DNA from: Phanerochaete sordida
Taxonomy: Eukaryota > Basidiomycota > Agaricomycetes > Polyporales > Phanerochaetaceae
Assembly (NCBI GenBank): GCA_019973155.2
Contig: BPQB01000001.1
Span: 1,860,001-1,924,000 of the forward strand
DNA length: 64,000 nt
Direction of reading: 5' to 3'
The notes beneath the pieces were generated by a model. The model saw nothing but the letters and a program-made list of their open reading frames with translations. It searched no databases and had not been told where the DNA came from. Below, piece by piece: positions 14,258 to 24,935 of the stretch; within the stretch, counting starts at the first letter, position 1; each line of letters begins with the position of its first letter. The position numbers and the translations under genes are program-made.

Positions 14258-17200
14258 AGCTCTCTCGTCCTGCTGGATCCATTCTCCGACTTTGGCGTCG
14301 CATAGACTTCCAGACTTGCATCCACGACCTTCATCTTCAACATGGACGACTCTCCTGCTATCCCGCACTCCACAGTCTCTGTTGGTGTCTCCGGTTCGCA
14401 TCGCACCATGTCTGTTCAAGGCCGTCTCCGATCACCTCTCTGGCTCGACTGTCGATAACTGCAACCACCATGTCTCTGGATTGCTTCGCACTGTTCTCTT
14501 GCACGCAAAAGCTCATACACTTCGCTTCGCATCTCATGGACCGATCATGCACGCATTTGTATCTCAATATTCCTCTAGTCCCGCATCCGCATTTCTCGCT
14601 CAGCGCTCCTGCACATTTCGTCTCATCCGATATCATACCTCTCCACGGTTACATGCTCGCATCTTTTTGCTTGCTACCATATATGTATTCCCTGCACTTG
14701 GTCTCTTTGCATCAGTCGCCCCCGCATCTCCAGTGCCATTTTTTCGCCACGTCTGCTTGTATTCTCAAAAATACCGTACACACATTCTCTTAGGTACCAG
14801 CTCTCCGCGCCCTCGGCACATCTCCCCTTCGATTCGCTCCCCGCTCCCGGTGCCCATGCAGATACCCCTTGCACACTAGGTGGTCTGTCCGTTCCCGCTC
14901 CCGCTTCCCGCTTCCTGCAAGGATGTCCCCGCCCCCTCCACCCGCCGGCAGCTACGCTTTAGACACCCGTAATGTAGGCGACCCCGCACCACTGGACCTC
15001 AGACTCCCTACCCATAGCGCGGTACTCTGCGGCCAAGTAATAAACGCGCACAGTGCATGCATTGCCAAACGAGCCGGCGCGACCTTGGGGTAGCGGTGCA
15101 CATCGCGTTTCTGCTCCGCGACGCGCCTGTGTGGAGACAGGACTGACGCGTGTCAGCGGTGCCTCCGCCAGAAGTCTGCAACGCGGTGGAGCAGCCAAGG
15201 TTTCGCGTCGCGCACGGACCCCGTGCGACTTTGGGTCGCAATCCGCAAGCTCCACGGTAACGGCGGCGACGTCAGCTGGCGCACTGCTTACAACTTCTGC
15301 TCGGGGGCGTGGGCGGCGGCGGCGGCGGCGATCTGCTGCGCGGGCGTGGAAGCTCGCGGGCGTAGTGGCGGCAAGGTTCAAGCCTTTCAGGCTCGCCCGC
15401 ACCACGGCCGCAGCTGAGCTTCGCGCCCCTACGCCGTGCGCGCTGGACCAGGCCTTGCAGGGACGGCGCGCCGCGGCGCTGCAAATTTGCGGCCTCGCGC
15501 ACCGGGTCTGGGCGTCGGGGCATTGCGGCTCGGCGCGCGCGCACGCAGGGCGTCGCGGGCGACGGGCCCGATGCCGCGTCGGACGGCGCGCCGCCGCGAA
15601 TCAGAATAGAGTGCAGGCCCGCTGCGTGGATAGGGTTCGGGTGTGCACGCCAGAGTGCACTGCGACGCGCAGGGCCCGGGCTTCGTGCCGTGTGCGGTGC
15701 TGCGCTGGTCGCTTGGCGTGCCGCATGCGGATTCCACGGGTTATCCGCGTCCTGCGCGCGCTGGCGCGTCCGGCGGGTGCGGGCGGCGCGCACGCGGGAT
15801 CGATGGTCTGCAGAGGTGTATCGTGGGCTCGCGTGGTGACGCGAGAGAGCCGCCTGACTAAACCGAAACGGTGTGCCACTGGGGCGAATATCCTCTGCCT
15901 CTGCGAACGCCTGCGGAATGCATTTTTGCCCACGCCTGGACCGTGCAGAAGATCGCGGGATGAACTGCAAGGTTCAGGCCTCCAAAGCTTCAAACCTTCG
16001 AAGTGCAGGGCGGGGACATGCGGCCTGCAGGGGAGAAGTCGCGTTAGCTTCGAAGTATAGGTCTCGCGACAACATGCGTCCAGGGCTGCCAGAACACGGG
16101 CAATTCGAGTACCATGCTTAGTGGTCGACGCGCGTGCTGTGTGTGCGCGCGACTGGGGTCAGAAATGGCACACGGTGGCAGGCGGGGCGGCGGGAAATAC
16201 CTCTGCTTGAGCGCAGTGCCCGGTGGCTGAGAAAGTGCTGCAGACTGCGTCGCCCCCGGCAGAGCCTGGCTGCGTATATATCGCCCACTGTCGACAGTCA
16301 CCACGCGTCATGGCAGCGTGACGTCATCTGGGACGCGACACGGGTGAGTTTGTTTGCACCAGCCGGCTGCGGACGCGGCGCCTGCGACGGGAGATTCGTG
16401 CCAAAGGACGAAAGAAACAGCCCGCTTGCCTGTAGCCTAGTTGGGACGCCAGCACCCGGCGGCTGATCCGGGCCTGCGACTGAAATGTCGCGGCGGACGA
16501 TTTGCAAAGTGAGTGCCGTGCTGCCGTGGAACGTGGCCATCCGACGGCACTGCGGCCCACTCCCGCGCACGCTGCGCCACAAAGCCGTTCCATATTTAGT
16601 GACTGGGGCTCGGGCCGGCTTTTTCCGCGAGGGCGGGCTCTCCTTAGCTCCCGACCTCCTCATGTCAGCTGGGTGCTCTATCCATGTGTGCTGCACTCAG
16701 TTTAGCATGAGCTCTGCTGGAGGCTAGGCGAACTTTGTACACCTTGGGTGGTACACCAACTTTGCAGTGCTCCTTCAAACGCTGCTTTTTCTCTCGCGCC
16801 TCGGGAACTGGGCGAGCCAGGCATGTCCATGAGGGCGGAACAAGCATATGGCTGGAATGATCTGCCCACTTTGCAGCCATAGCTCAGTGCAGGTGGGTGC
16901 GGCGAGGCTAGAGTCCCTCAGCGATGCTCATGTCGTTCCTCAAGCTCTCCGGGCCGCCTCCATCTGGAAGCCGTCGTGAGGTACACTTTGCCCGCCCCCG
17001 CCGTTCCAGGAGCCTCGGATAGATCCGTCCAGCGCCGTTCCATCGGGGAAGTACACACTCCAGCGAGACTGCTGCACCGATGATTACGCCGTTTTACATC
17101 GAGACTAGGTACGGAAGCGATCAGTCACCGCTGCGAATGACTCACAACGCATGAGGGAAGGCGGCTGCTTTGTTGCTATCCTTGCTCTAGGCGTATACGA

Positions 17201-17296
17201 TGTCGTCTTTGTAAGAAAACACACGAATGAAGTCCATACCACACCAAGCCGAGCCCAATCCCGTCGGGACACGCACATATTCCCCGCCCAGCCTCC
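14258..17296. other. Gene-poor interval with pyrimidine-rich 3' flank and GC-rich core
   Basis: The first 600 nt are C/T-rich and probably the 3' UTR and terminator of the upstream gene. From about 14.9 to 16.9 kb the sequence is strikingly GC-rich with many CG dinucleotides. Long frames there, including one of 335 codons (15053-16060), are Arg/Ala/Cys-rich, overlap open frames on both strands and look like products of base composition. No RNA gene or known repeat was identified. The last 400 nt lead into the 3' end of the minus-strand gene at 17297. Confidence 0.5.
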
Positions 17297-18402
17297 TCAG
17301 TCCACTTCGATCACCTCCATCTTCGCCCGCGCCCTGTCAAGCGCGATGCAGATCTTCGCGAGCTCAAGCGGCTTCGTGACGCCACAGTGCTGGCGCAGGA
17401 GGCGCTCCTGCTCGCAGCGGGGGAATGCCATCAGCGTCTGTAGGTCCTCCGCGCTTTCGATGCCCGCGAGCTGGAGCTTCTCGAAGTTCGCGGCGAGCAC
17501 GGCGTCGAGGTCGCCGAGCAGCGCGCGGAAGGCGGACATGGGGGCGGGGTCCGCGAGGCCCGGCGCCGGGGCGTCCGGGTCTTGCTTCGCAGACGCGACC
17601 TTGGGCTTGCTTTGGGCGGCGGGTGGCGTGCTCGGTTTTTTGGAGCGCAAGTTTTTGGAGGGTGGGGGGACGTTGTCGGACTTTTCATACGGGTGAGAAA
17701 ATAGCGTTGGCAAGACAAAAGGCCGTACCTCTTCTTTGATGCTCTCACTGGCTACCGCGGTCTTGATGTCTGGATTCTGCGAGCCATCGTCGCTGTCTGA
17801 TTTGGAGTCGTGGCAGGGCGGCGCAACGTTGTCATCATCGTCGTCCATGGACTCATCACCCTCCGACCGGGCTACAGTCGCTTCATCCTCGGACTCTGAC
17901 GCTGGAACAGGACTCAGCACTACTTGACGTCGAAAGACGGGTGTGCCGCGAAGTTGCTTTCGCGCTTTCTTTAAGTAGTGTCTCTTGTTCACCAGATACC
18001 TCTGCGTCCACAGCTTAAGTGGCCAACAGTCCTGGTAGCGGCGGAATATGGGCTCGTCCTCGCAAACCTGTCACGAGAATTTCATGAGGAAGAAAAAACG
18101 ACGACAGATGATGATACACACCGCTGCGCAGAACCTAGTCCAGTCCGCGGTCGATTGGTCGCCCCAGCATAAGCCCTCTTTCAAATGTTCACGGCAGAAT
18201 TCAGGGAGCCCTTCCTTAATGCACCTTCAACCGCCAAAACTAAGTTGAAGCAAGACATACTCACCATGATCCGATGATACTCGGCCCGATCTTCCTTCGA
18301 GCGTTGCAAACCCATGCATTCAATGAGCTTGGTCGTTCTCTGGACGCTGTGATGCGGTTGGGGAATGGGCTTTGCGGCACCGACGGGTTTCGCGCGTGGC
18401 AT
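17297..18402 (-). CDS. Tandem paralogue A of an unrecognised (probably basidiomycete-restricted) family
   Basis: About 318 residues in four exons, sharing a three-block layout with the genes at 18849 and 20499. The N-terminal block is KPIPQPHHSVQRTTKLIECM; the middle block (EHLKEGLCWGDQSTADWTRF, then CEDEPIFRRYQDCWP) spans an intron at the same place as in the paralogues; the C-terminal block is DAVLAANFEKLQLAGIESAE followed by FPRCEQERLLRQHCG and a helical end. Unique to this copy is an acidic, Ser-rich insertion (SEGDESMDDDDDN) and a Lys/Pro-rich linker before the C-terminal block. The second exon needs the acceptor at the TTAAG just before GAAGGGCTC; another choice shifts frame. No known domain was recognised; the C-terminal block looks alpha-helical. 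A TATA-like element lies about 70 nt upstream. Confidence 0.72.
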
Positions 18403-18471
18403 GGTGTAGACAAGGTTTGGTGACGAGGGAGAGCAGAGGGAGGGAGGCTGCCGCTGTGCCAGAGCTGCCAT

Positions 18472-18480
18472 CTGATATAC
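18472..18480 (-). promoter_or_regulatory. TATA-like element of paralogue A
   Basis: On the minus strand this reads GTATATCAG about 70 nt before the ATG at 18402. It is the weakest of the three TATA-like elements of the tandem family. Confidence 0.3.
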
Positions 18481-18848
18481 CCTTTGCTTCGCGCCAGTGT
18501 TCAGACGTTCAGCTCCGTGTCGCGTGTCTGACGGCGTTGCCAGGCGGGACGAAGTGATTGGAACCTGACTCAAGGTAACCATTCCCTTTTGCGCAGTCGC
18601 CGTTCTAGTGCCAAACCAAGGCCCTGACCTTGGGCATTTACATAAGAGCGCAGTTTATTTACGTCAAATGATCAGGACGCATCGATTGAACGAAGCATCG
18701 TCCAGATTCGTAGAGCTGGACGCCCTCCTTCTCTCGCACATATCTGAGTCGAGAGGAGCTAATTAGAAACCAAGTCTCTTCGTGGATTCACTGTAGGGAA
18801 AGTGCATACAAGTTACAAAAACCGGGATGGTCCTGTCGCAACAATTGC

Positions 18849-19753
18849 TTAATTAGCTGAGAGCATGTTGCACTGCCTCTGTGCCTGCTCCAACGCTAGC
18901 CGTACTCGAACTAGGTCAAGAGGTATCGTCAGCCCACAGTGATCGGCGAGAAAAGACTCCTTCTCGCGTTTGGGAAAGTCACAGAAAGCCTCTAGTGACT
19001 GCTTGTCATTGATGCCTGCGGATGCGAGACGTTCGTAATGAGTCCCGAGGATAGGATCCGCTTCCTTGAGGACGGCACGGAAATCGAACATGCGCTGAAG
19101 AATGTGGGTCGCAGATTTTGGAAGGGTACGATCACCGACTACCTTGTGCTACATTCGGAGCATTGTCATTAAGGTTCCCGTAGGTCGGAGGAGCTTCCAG
19201 CTTACCTGGGATGCAGCAAGACCCTTCACAGGTTCGCAAAATCCAGTGGACTCTGCCTCATATTCCTCATCCTCTTCATCGTCGTCCTCCGATGACGAGG
19301 CACGCCTGTTGCGACGTTCCCTCTGCCGTGCCTTGAGTGCATACAAGTATCCTTGTATATAGTGAGTGATCGGCCAGTAGTCGACGTAGCGACGGAACAT
19401 GGGCTCAGCCTCACAAGCCTACTGGGACAGTCGAATCTTCAGATTGCAGACAGTGAGCTGGATGGCATCAAACGTACCGCTTCGCAAAACTTGCGCCAAT
19501 TCGTATCCGTCTGCTCGCTATACGAGCGCCCTACCTTGAGGTATTTAGGACAGAGTTTCCTGAGAAGAAACTGCACGCTTGATGAGCCGTTGTACTGAAC
19601 ACGCCTCGTCGCACTCACCTTTGCTTGTTCAAAGCGAGTTCTATCCTTCTCCTTGAGGCCCATACACTTCATGAGAGATTCCCGTTTGATGACTACATAA
19701 CCCGGACGCGGAATGAGGCTACGGTTGTGCAGTAGCTGTGTCTGACGTCCCAT
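18849..19753 (-). CDS. Tandem paralogue B of the same unrecognised family
   Basis: About 240 residues in four exons on the same strand as its neighbours. N-terminal block SLIPRPGYVVIKRESLMKCM; middle block FLLRKLCPKYLKVG, SEQTDTNWRKFCEA and, after an intron, ACEAEPMFRRYVDYWPI; C-terminal block RMFDFRAVLKEADPILGTHY, ASAGINDKQSLEAF, FPKREKESFLADHCGL and ALEQAQ. Between middle and C-terminal blocks is a Ser/acidic linker (SSSEDDDEEDEEYEAE). A clear TATAAAG on the minus strand (19801-19807) sits about 50 nt before the ATG. This is the most regular member of the trio, with no internal stop in any exon. Conservation of all three blocks implies selection on protein sequence. Function unknown. Confidence 0.75.
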
Positions 19754-20498
19754 ACTGGAAAGCCCGGTAACAGCACGAACAGACCCATGTTCGAGCCGTA
19801 CTTTATACCATGAAATTGCAGGGAAGCTCAGCAAGACTTGCAGTTCCATGGCCCATCTTGCCAAATCAGTATACTTAATGCCAGAACCGCAGTGTGAACA
19901 CGCACCAACTGTATAGGATGTATCACATCAATAGCCCAAGAAGCCCCTACAGAGAAGATCAGTTCTGGAGGAGTCAAAACTCTCAGTTTTCCAAAGACGT
20001 ACAGGTCTCTTCGCACGGCGACGGCGGCAGATTCTCGGAGGGAGCGAGAGGACTGGATCGCTGGGTGCAGGTAGTGAACCGAAGCTCGTACGCTTACAGC
20101 TGGTGAGGCTTCTGGGACACTGTCAGCCTAGGAAGTAAGCTGCGCGCTTGGTGGATGCGCGGTAGAATACCGCTGGGTTCTTAACGCGTAGCAGATCAGG
20201 CGATCCGAGTTATGTCGCGACGAACAGCTGAGAAGTATCTGCTTTACTACAATAGTGATCAATTGTAGCCGATCGTGAATTTCTGACGAACGACGTGCCA
20301 GCCGAAGACCTCGGTTATGAAGAGTGAGTTGGGTCCCGGCGAGCGCACAAACGGTAAATCAAAAGAGAAGCTTACCACAGTTGTCGATACATGTATTCTT
20401 GATAGACTGCGACTGAATCCACCGGACAGAGCAAAGCAGACATAGGCGTTAGCACATTCAGATTGCAGAGACTGTCCCAAGGAAGGTCTATGAAGTTG
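19754..20498. other. Spacer between paralogues B and C
   Basis: About 745 nt that contain the promoter of paralogue B and the 3' flank of C. Less GC-rich than the surrounding genes. Short open frames are present but none resembles the family or a known protein. Confidence 0.45.
19801..19807 (-). promoter_or_regulatory. TATA box of paralogue B
   Basis: Minus-strand TATAAAG, 48-54 nt upstream of the start codon at 19753, a good match to the consensus. Confidence 0.5.
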
Positions 20499-21352
20499 TC
20501 ACATCATACACTGCTTCTGTGCCTGATCCAACGCCAGGCGGACTCGCACAAGATCCAAAGGCACCCCTAGTCCGCAGTGATCAGAGAGGAAGCATTCTTT
20601 CTCGTGTCTAGGAAATTTGGAAAACGCGTCAAGCGACTGCTGGTCGCGTATGCCTGCCGTGGCAAGACGCCCGAAGTGCGCGCCAAGAATAGGGTCCACC
20701 TCTTCGAGAAACTTGCGAAAATCGGACATACGCTGGAGGATATGACTGGTAAACGCTGGAGGTCCGGTGGTAGAGATATCTCGGCCCTGGATCTAGGGTA
20801 TACATATAGCGACTCGTTAACTGGAGGTCAAGTCTAGGCTCACCTGGGCTGCGGCCGCTTCGAACTGTACGGTACGGTCCTCTTGTGCTTCATCTCCTAG
20901 TTGTGAAGCTGGAGCGGACCCACCAATTCGCGCCTTCGCTCGCGCTTTGCTCAAGATTGGTTGCATATAGACGATGATCGGCCAGTGGTCTTCGTAGCGG
21001 CGAAATACGGGCTCAGCCTCGCAGGCCTATAGTCAGAATGTCAGAAGACCCAGAATAGTGACAGACGATGGTACACACCGCTGCGCAAAATCTACTCCAG
21101 TTCCTGCCCTATTGCTCGCTGTAGAGCAGCCCATTTCCCAGATACTTGGGATAGAGTCTCCTGAGTGCACCCTGGGCGTATCATCAGCCACCAAAACGAC
21201 CCGTAAGATGATCTGCTCACCATCGCCCGCTTAAATTTGGACTCCTCTTTCTCTTTGTAACCCATGCACTTCATAAGGGAGTTGCGCTGAATGACCTTGT
21301 TGGTCGGGCGTGGGATGGGTCCTACGGCACCGGCAGGCTGTCCCTGTCGCAT
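20499..21352 (-). CDS. Tandem paralogue C of the same family, with an in-frame stop in exon 2
   Basis: Same layout as its two neighbours: VGPIPRPTNKVIQRNSLMKC, ALRRLYPKYLGNGLLYSEQ, NWSRFCAA, then CEAEPVFRRYEDHWPIIVYM and the C-terminal MSDFRKFLEEVDPILGAHFG, FPRHEKECFLSDHCGL and ALDQAQ. In the exon homologous to that of copy B the frame is closed by TAG at 21109-21111, just after SEQ. The rest of the gene shows no further damage. Either this copy is a young pseudogene, or the AATAG containing the stop is used as a 3' splice site, which restores frame while removing about 20 residues. A TTATAA lies about 55 nt before the start. Confidence 0.6.
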
Positions 21353-21766
21353 GGTGAAGATGAGGCTCGACGAGGAGGAGAAGCAGCTGCGTCAGAGCCA
21401 GAGCTTATAAAACACCGTTCGCGCCGGGATTCCAGGCTAGCACAATAGCACGGATCGTCGCATATGAATATCCTCAACGGCGAGCAGCGAACATGCATCG
21501 ATTGTGTAAGATGGATCATATGAACAAATTGCCCCTGCAAAAAGGTTCAGTCTAGTGGAAGCTGTAGAACGGCAATTGCTCTTTACGTACCAGTTCTCTC
21601 TCACACAGGGAGCGGGGAGGTCTCACTGGCAGCACAGAGAGAGACGGCATCGCCGTGTGACCTCAAGCCCGAACGCCTTCCTAAAGCGGACAGGCCTCAC
21701 TTACGCGTCGTGAACGCGTCACTTTCCTGTGCCGCTCACCTTCTCTGCTCACTCCCATCCTTCACC
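21353..21766. promoter_or_regulatory. Divergent promoter region of paralogue C and PRE5
   Basis: Roughly 410 nt between two divergent start codons. Apart from the TTATAA near 21405 on the side of paralogue C, no certain element is visible. A pyrimidine-rich run directly precedes the PRE5 start. Confidence 0.4.
21405..21410 (-). promoter_or_regulatory. TATA-like element of paralogue C
   Basis: TTATAA within TTTTATAAG on the minus strand, about 55 nt upstream of the start at 21352, nearly the same spacing as in paralogue B. Confidence 0.4.
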
Positions 21767-22924
21767 ATGGTATTCCGAAATGCTCTGTGATCTGTGTGCC
21801 ATATCCTGACACACCTCTCGTCTAGTTCCGCAACACGTACGACTCGGACAACACCGTCTTCTCCCCACAGGGCCGCCTCCACCAGGTCGAGTATGCCCTC
21901 GAGGCCGTCAAGCAGGGTTCGGCCGCCGTGGGCTTGAGGTCAAAGACGCACGCCATTCTCCTTGCATTGAAAGTGCGTGGTGACGTTACCGTTGAATGTT
22001 CGCAGTAAGCTGACTCCGTGCAGAGGTCAACAGGCGAGCTCGCTTCATACCAGCAGAAGATGTACCGCATAGATGATCACGTCGGTGTTGCCATTGCTGG
22101 CCTGACCTCGGATGCTCGCGTGTTGAGGTTCGTATCTTGCACACAACCTATCGCTGCAAAGCTAAAGCCTCGTCCGCCAGTAACTTTATGCGCCAACAAG
22201 CGATGTCCTCGCGGATGGTCTTCAATCGCCCGATTCCTGTGAACCGACTGGTTTCCTCCATCGCGGATAGTCAGTATCGTCGGTACCTTGTCATCAGGAA
22301 CTTCCGGCTGATATGACACGTCCATGCTAGAGGCCCAGGTCAACACCCAGGAATATGGCCGTCGTCCGTATGGAGTTGGCTTCCTGGTAATTGGTGGCGA
22401 CAAGACAGGACCCCACCTGTATGAGTTCTCGCCATCGGGCAACTCATACGAATACTATGCGATGTCCATTGGTGCGAGAAGCCAGAGCGCAAAGACCTAT
22501 CTCGAGAAGCACTACGAGAAATTCATGGACTGTGCGTCTTTGTCCATCCTGTGGAAACACTCGCTGACTATTTTCGTGCAATGTGCTCTATTCCTCCGTA
22601 ATACATACAGGCAACCTCGAAGAGCTCATCCGCCATGGCCTGCACGCCCTCCGGGAGACCCTTCAGCAGGACAAGGAACTGACCATCCACAACACCTCGA
22701 TAGGCATTATTGGTCCCGCAGGCGAACACGAGAAGGCCGTGCCTCCAGAAGGCCCCTTCCGAATCCTCGAGGGAGAGCCGATTGACGTATACTTGAAGAC
22801 AATGGTCCCTAAGGAGTCCGCCGACGCCCCCGCGCAACCGCCCGCTGCCGCGGCACCGGCGGGACAGGAAGACCCCGTGCCTGCGGCTGGCGATGACGCA
22901 GACGTGCAGATGACCGAAGACTAG
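21767..22924 (+). CDS. PRE5: 20S proteasome subunit alpha type-1 (PSMA1/Pre5 homologue)
   Basis: Alpha-ring subunit of the 20S core particle. Coding exons 21767-21769 (ATG only), 21826-21972, 22024-22127, 22181-22269, 22331-22531 and 22611-22924 sum to 858 nt, 285 residues. The N-terminus [20 protein letters not shown] with the family-typical [19 protein letters not shown] follows only if the start codon is spliced directly to TTC at 21826. Further landmarks are [55 protein letters not shown] and [19 protein letters not shown], all specific to PSMA1. The C-terminal tail is Ala/Pro-rich and acidic ([10 protein letters not shown]), as in other fungi. AATAAA at 23023-23028 is a likely poly(A) signal. 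Confidence 0.95.
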
Positions 22925-23022
22925 AAACGCTACCACTTGTACTGTATTATTGTTTGCGGAACTCTCATTTGGTATCTGTATGACCTCGTCGTGGGACGCG
23001 TTCGAGAGCATGGACTCTATCC

Positions 23023-23028
23023 AATAAA
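23023..23028 (+). other. Probable polyadenylation signal of PRE5
   Basis: Exact AATAAA 99 nt after the PRE5 stop codon. It lies 65 nt before the end of the convergent COX15 gene, so the two 3' UTRs probably overlap. Confidence 0.4.
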
Positions 23029-23092
23029 TAGTGGATAAGATGGCTGAGGGGTGGGTTTTTCAGGCAGTAGTGGCATCTCTACCGGACTACTA

Positions 23093-24761
23093 TCATGCTT
23101 TGGGTGTTTGGGCAGCCTGTCTCGTCTTCATGGCCTGACGCCACACCCTGGCGGCCGTGCCCGGTCGTCGCAGCGAAACGACCAGATGGACCAGTGTGGT
23201 GAGAAGGGCAACGCTGCCTGCTTGGTGGAGAGCGGCAAGTGGGACTGGGACAAGGTATAGGAGGGTGGATATACCAAGTAAAACCTGCACGTTCGCCATT
23301 GCAAACGCGGAAGTAGCCATCTTGCGAGTCAGGGGCGGCAGAGTCGCCCGGAGGGCAGGACGACGTGTGGCGAGGAACAGTAATGTCGTGCACACGTATG
23401 TGGTGATGGCCTATGAATGGGTCAGCACGAGCCATAGCGCAGCGTGTGCAGTACCCACTAGGCAACGGTGATCGAACTGCACAGTGGTCGGGTTCTCGAA
23501 AATGTTGCGCCACCATATGTCAGAGCCGTCCGCGGTCTTGGCGTACTCGGGTGAGAACAACTCATCCGCCGGCGGAGCGATGCGGCCACCCATGAGTGGG
23601 AACTCGTTGTATAGCAGACCAGCGTCCAAGCCAGCAACAAATGCGCCTACGCAGCGCAATCAGCATTGGGGTGATCGAGGAATGGACCAGGGACTAACCT
23701 GAAAGCGCCGTAAGAAATACAAGAGCCGTCAACGCTTTAGAGTATCTCGCGAACCGCCTGACAAGGGGAGTCTCGAGGATAGCCTTCCACTGCATGTCAT
23801 TGCCCTTGAGACCGCCCCACGATCCGGTCTTGGCATACCTCCAGTCCATCAGGGTCGCGATGCCGGTGTAGAACATGCCCGCGTACAGCACGAACGCTGT
23901 ACCCAAATGAGCCGCAAGCCTGTATTGCGAGACACGAGGAACAGCTCCCGGCGTTTCCATGAGCGAATCTTCCAGGCCGGACTTGACCATGTACCATCCC
24001 AGGGCGCCCTGAGCTCCTATGAGCAGCGCCATGCCAAACAGATTCCTCGGCATTGTGGCGGTGAGACGCTTCCGAAGCGCGAAGTATCCGAGGGGAAGGA
24101 CGAAGGCGAGACCAATGATACGGCCGAGAACGCGGTGTCCCCATTCCATGTAGAAGATTTGCTTGAACTCTTCGAGGTTCATGGAGTGGTTCATCCTACG
24201 CTTCGGTCAGACATGACAAGAGCGGGTCAAAGGCTAGACGTACAGCTTAAATTCAGGCGTCAGCTTGTACTTGTCGAACTCCTCCTCCCACTGTGCGCGA
24301 GACAGAGGCGGCAGCGTGCCGGACACAGGCTTCCATTCAGTGATACTGAGGCCGGATTCCGTGAGACGGGTGACGCCTCCGACGACAATGACCGCGAAGA
24401 CCAGCACAGAAGATGCAAGCAACCAAATGCCTACAGGAGGCGGAGAGAGAACCGGGAGCTCGGACTCCGTGGGGGCTGCAGCCGCTTCGGAGGCGTTGGA
24501 CGAGAAGAATCGCGGGTCGAAGGGCTGTCTCCGGGTGGTAAGCCCAGAGAACGGTCGTTTCTGAGACCAAACGCCGGCACGAAGGCCAGAAATACTTGCT
24601 AGCCTCACGGTAGAGAATCCGGCCTTGAAGGTAGTGTTGACTTGCTGCCGGATGCCCGCGGTAATAACTGGATGCGTATTGGCTGGATGCAGCCCTCGGA
24701 GAGAGGGCAGCACGGGACCGCGGAGGCTCTGCACCATCCTAGTCCAGCCCATGGGCAACAT
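23093..24761 (-). CDS. COX15: Heme A synthase COX15, mitochondrial
   Basis: Multi-pass inner-membrane enzyme that oxidises heme O to heme A for cytochrome c oxidase. About 500 residues in four exons. The first 95 residues are Arg/Ser-rich and nearly free of acidic residues ([15 protein letters not shown] and on), a mitochondrial presequence. Then come transmembrane segments and conserved His contexts: [69 protein letters not shown] and [20 protein letters not shown]. The four heme-ligand type His (WGHR, AAHL, FDHR, LHQA) are all present. It diverges from the mitochondrial BolA gene with 174 nt between starts and converges with PRE5. An ATG three codons downstream could also serve as start. 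Confidence 0.95.
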
Positions 24762-24935
24762 CTTGAGTGTCGCGGCGCTGCACCGAGAGTCCGTGACCTC
24801 CTGTGGGGGATGAGGAGGTGAGGAATGCGGAAAGAGGGTGAGCGTCCGGAACGAGCGGATGAGGGCTTGCAAAGCCGCCGGGACCGCGACCGTGCCGCGG
24901 CGCGTCTCGATTGCGCACGTCCACTCTCGACCATC
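24762..24935. promoter_or_regulatory. Bidirectional promoter COX15 / BOLA3-like
   Basis: Only 174 nt separate the start codons of two divergent genes for mitochondrial proteins. No TATA box is visible. The region is G-rich on the plus strand near 24800-24870. Shared control of the two genes is inferred from the spacing. Confidence 0.5.

Noticed and set aside
14254..14879. Overlapping frames of 179 and 195 codons after the Ser/Pro-rich gene
   Set aside because: C/T-rich sequence yields Ser/His/Leu/Pro-rich frames by composition; the upstream gene's 3' UTR is the simpler explanation.
15372..15995. Repeated GCAAGGTTCA motifs as part of a repeat family
   Set aside because: Only two short imperfect copies, no wider similarity between their flanks.
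15053..16060. 335-codon plus-strand open frame
   Set aside because: Arg/Ala/Cys-rich, in a very GC-rich block where several frames on both strands are open; no domain, no codon pattern and no supporting splice or promoter signals.
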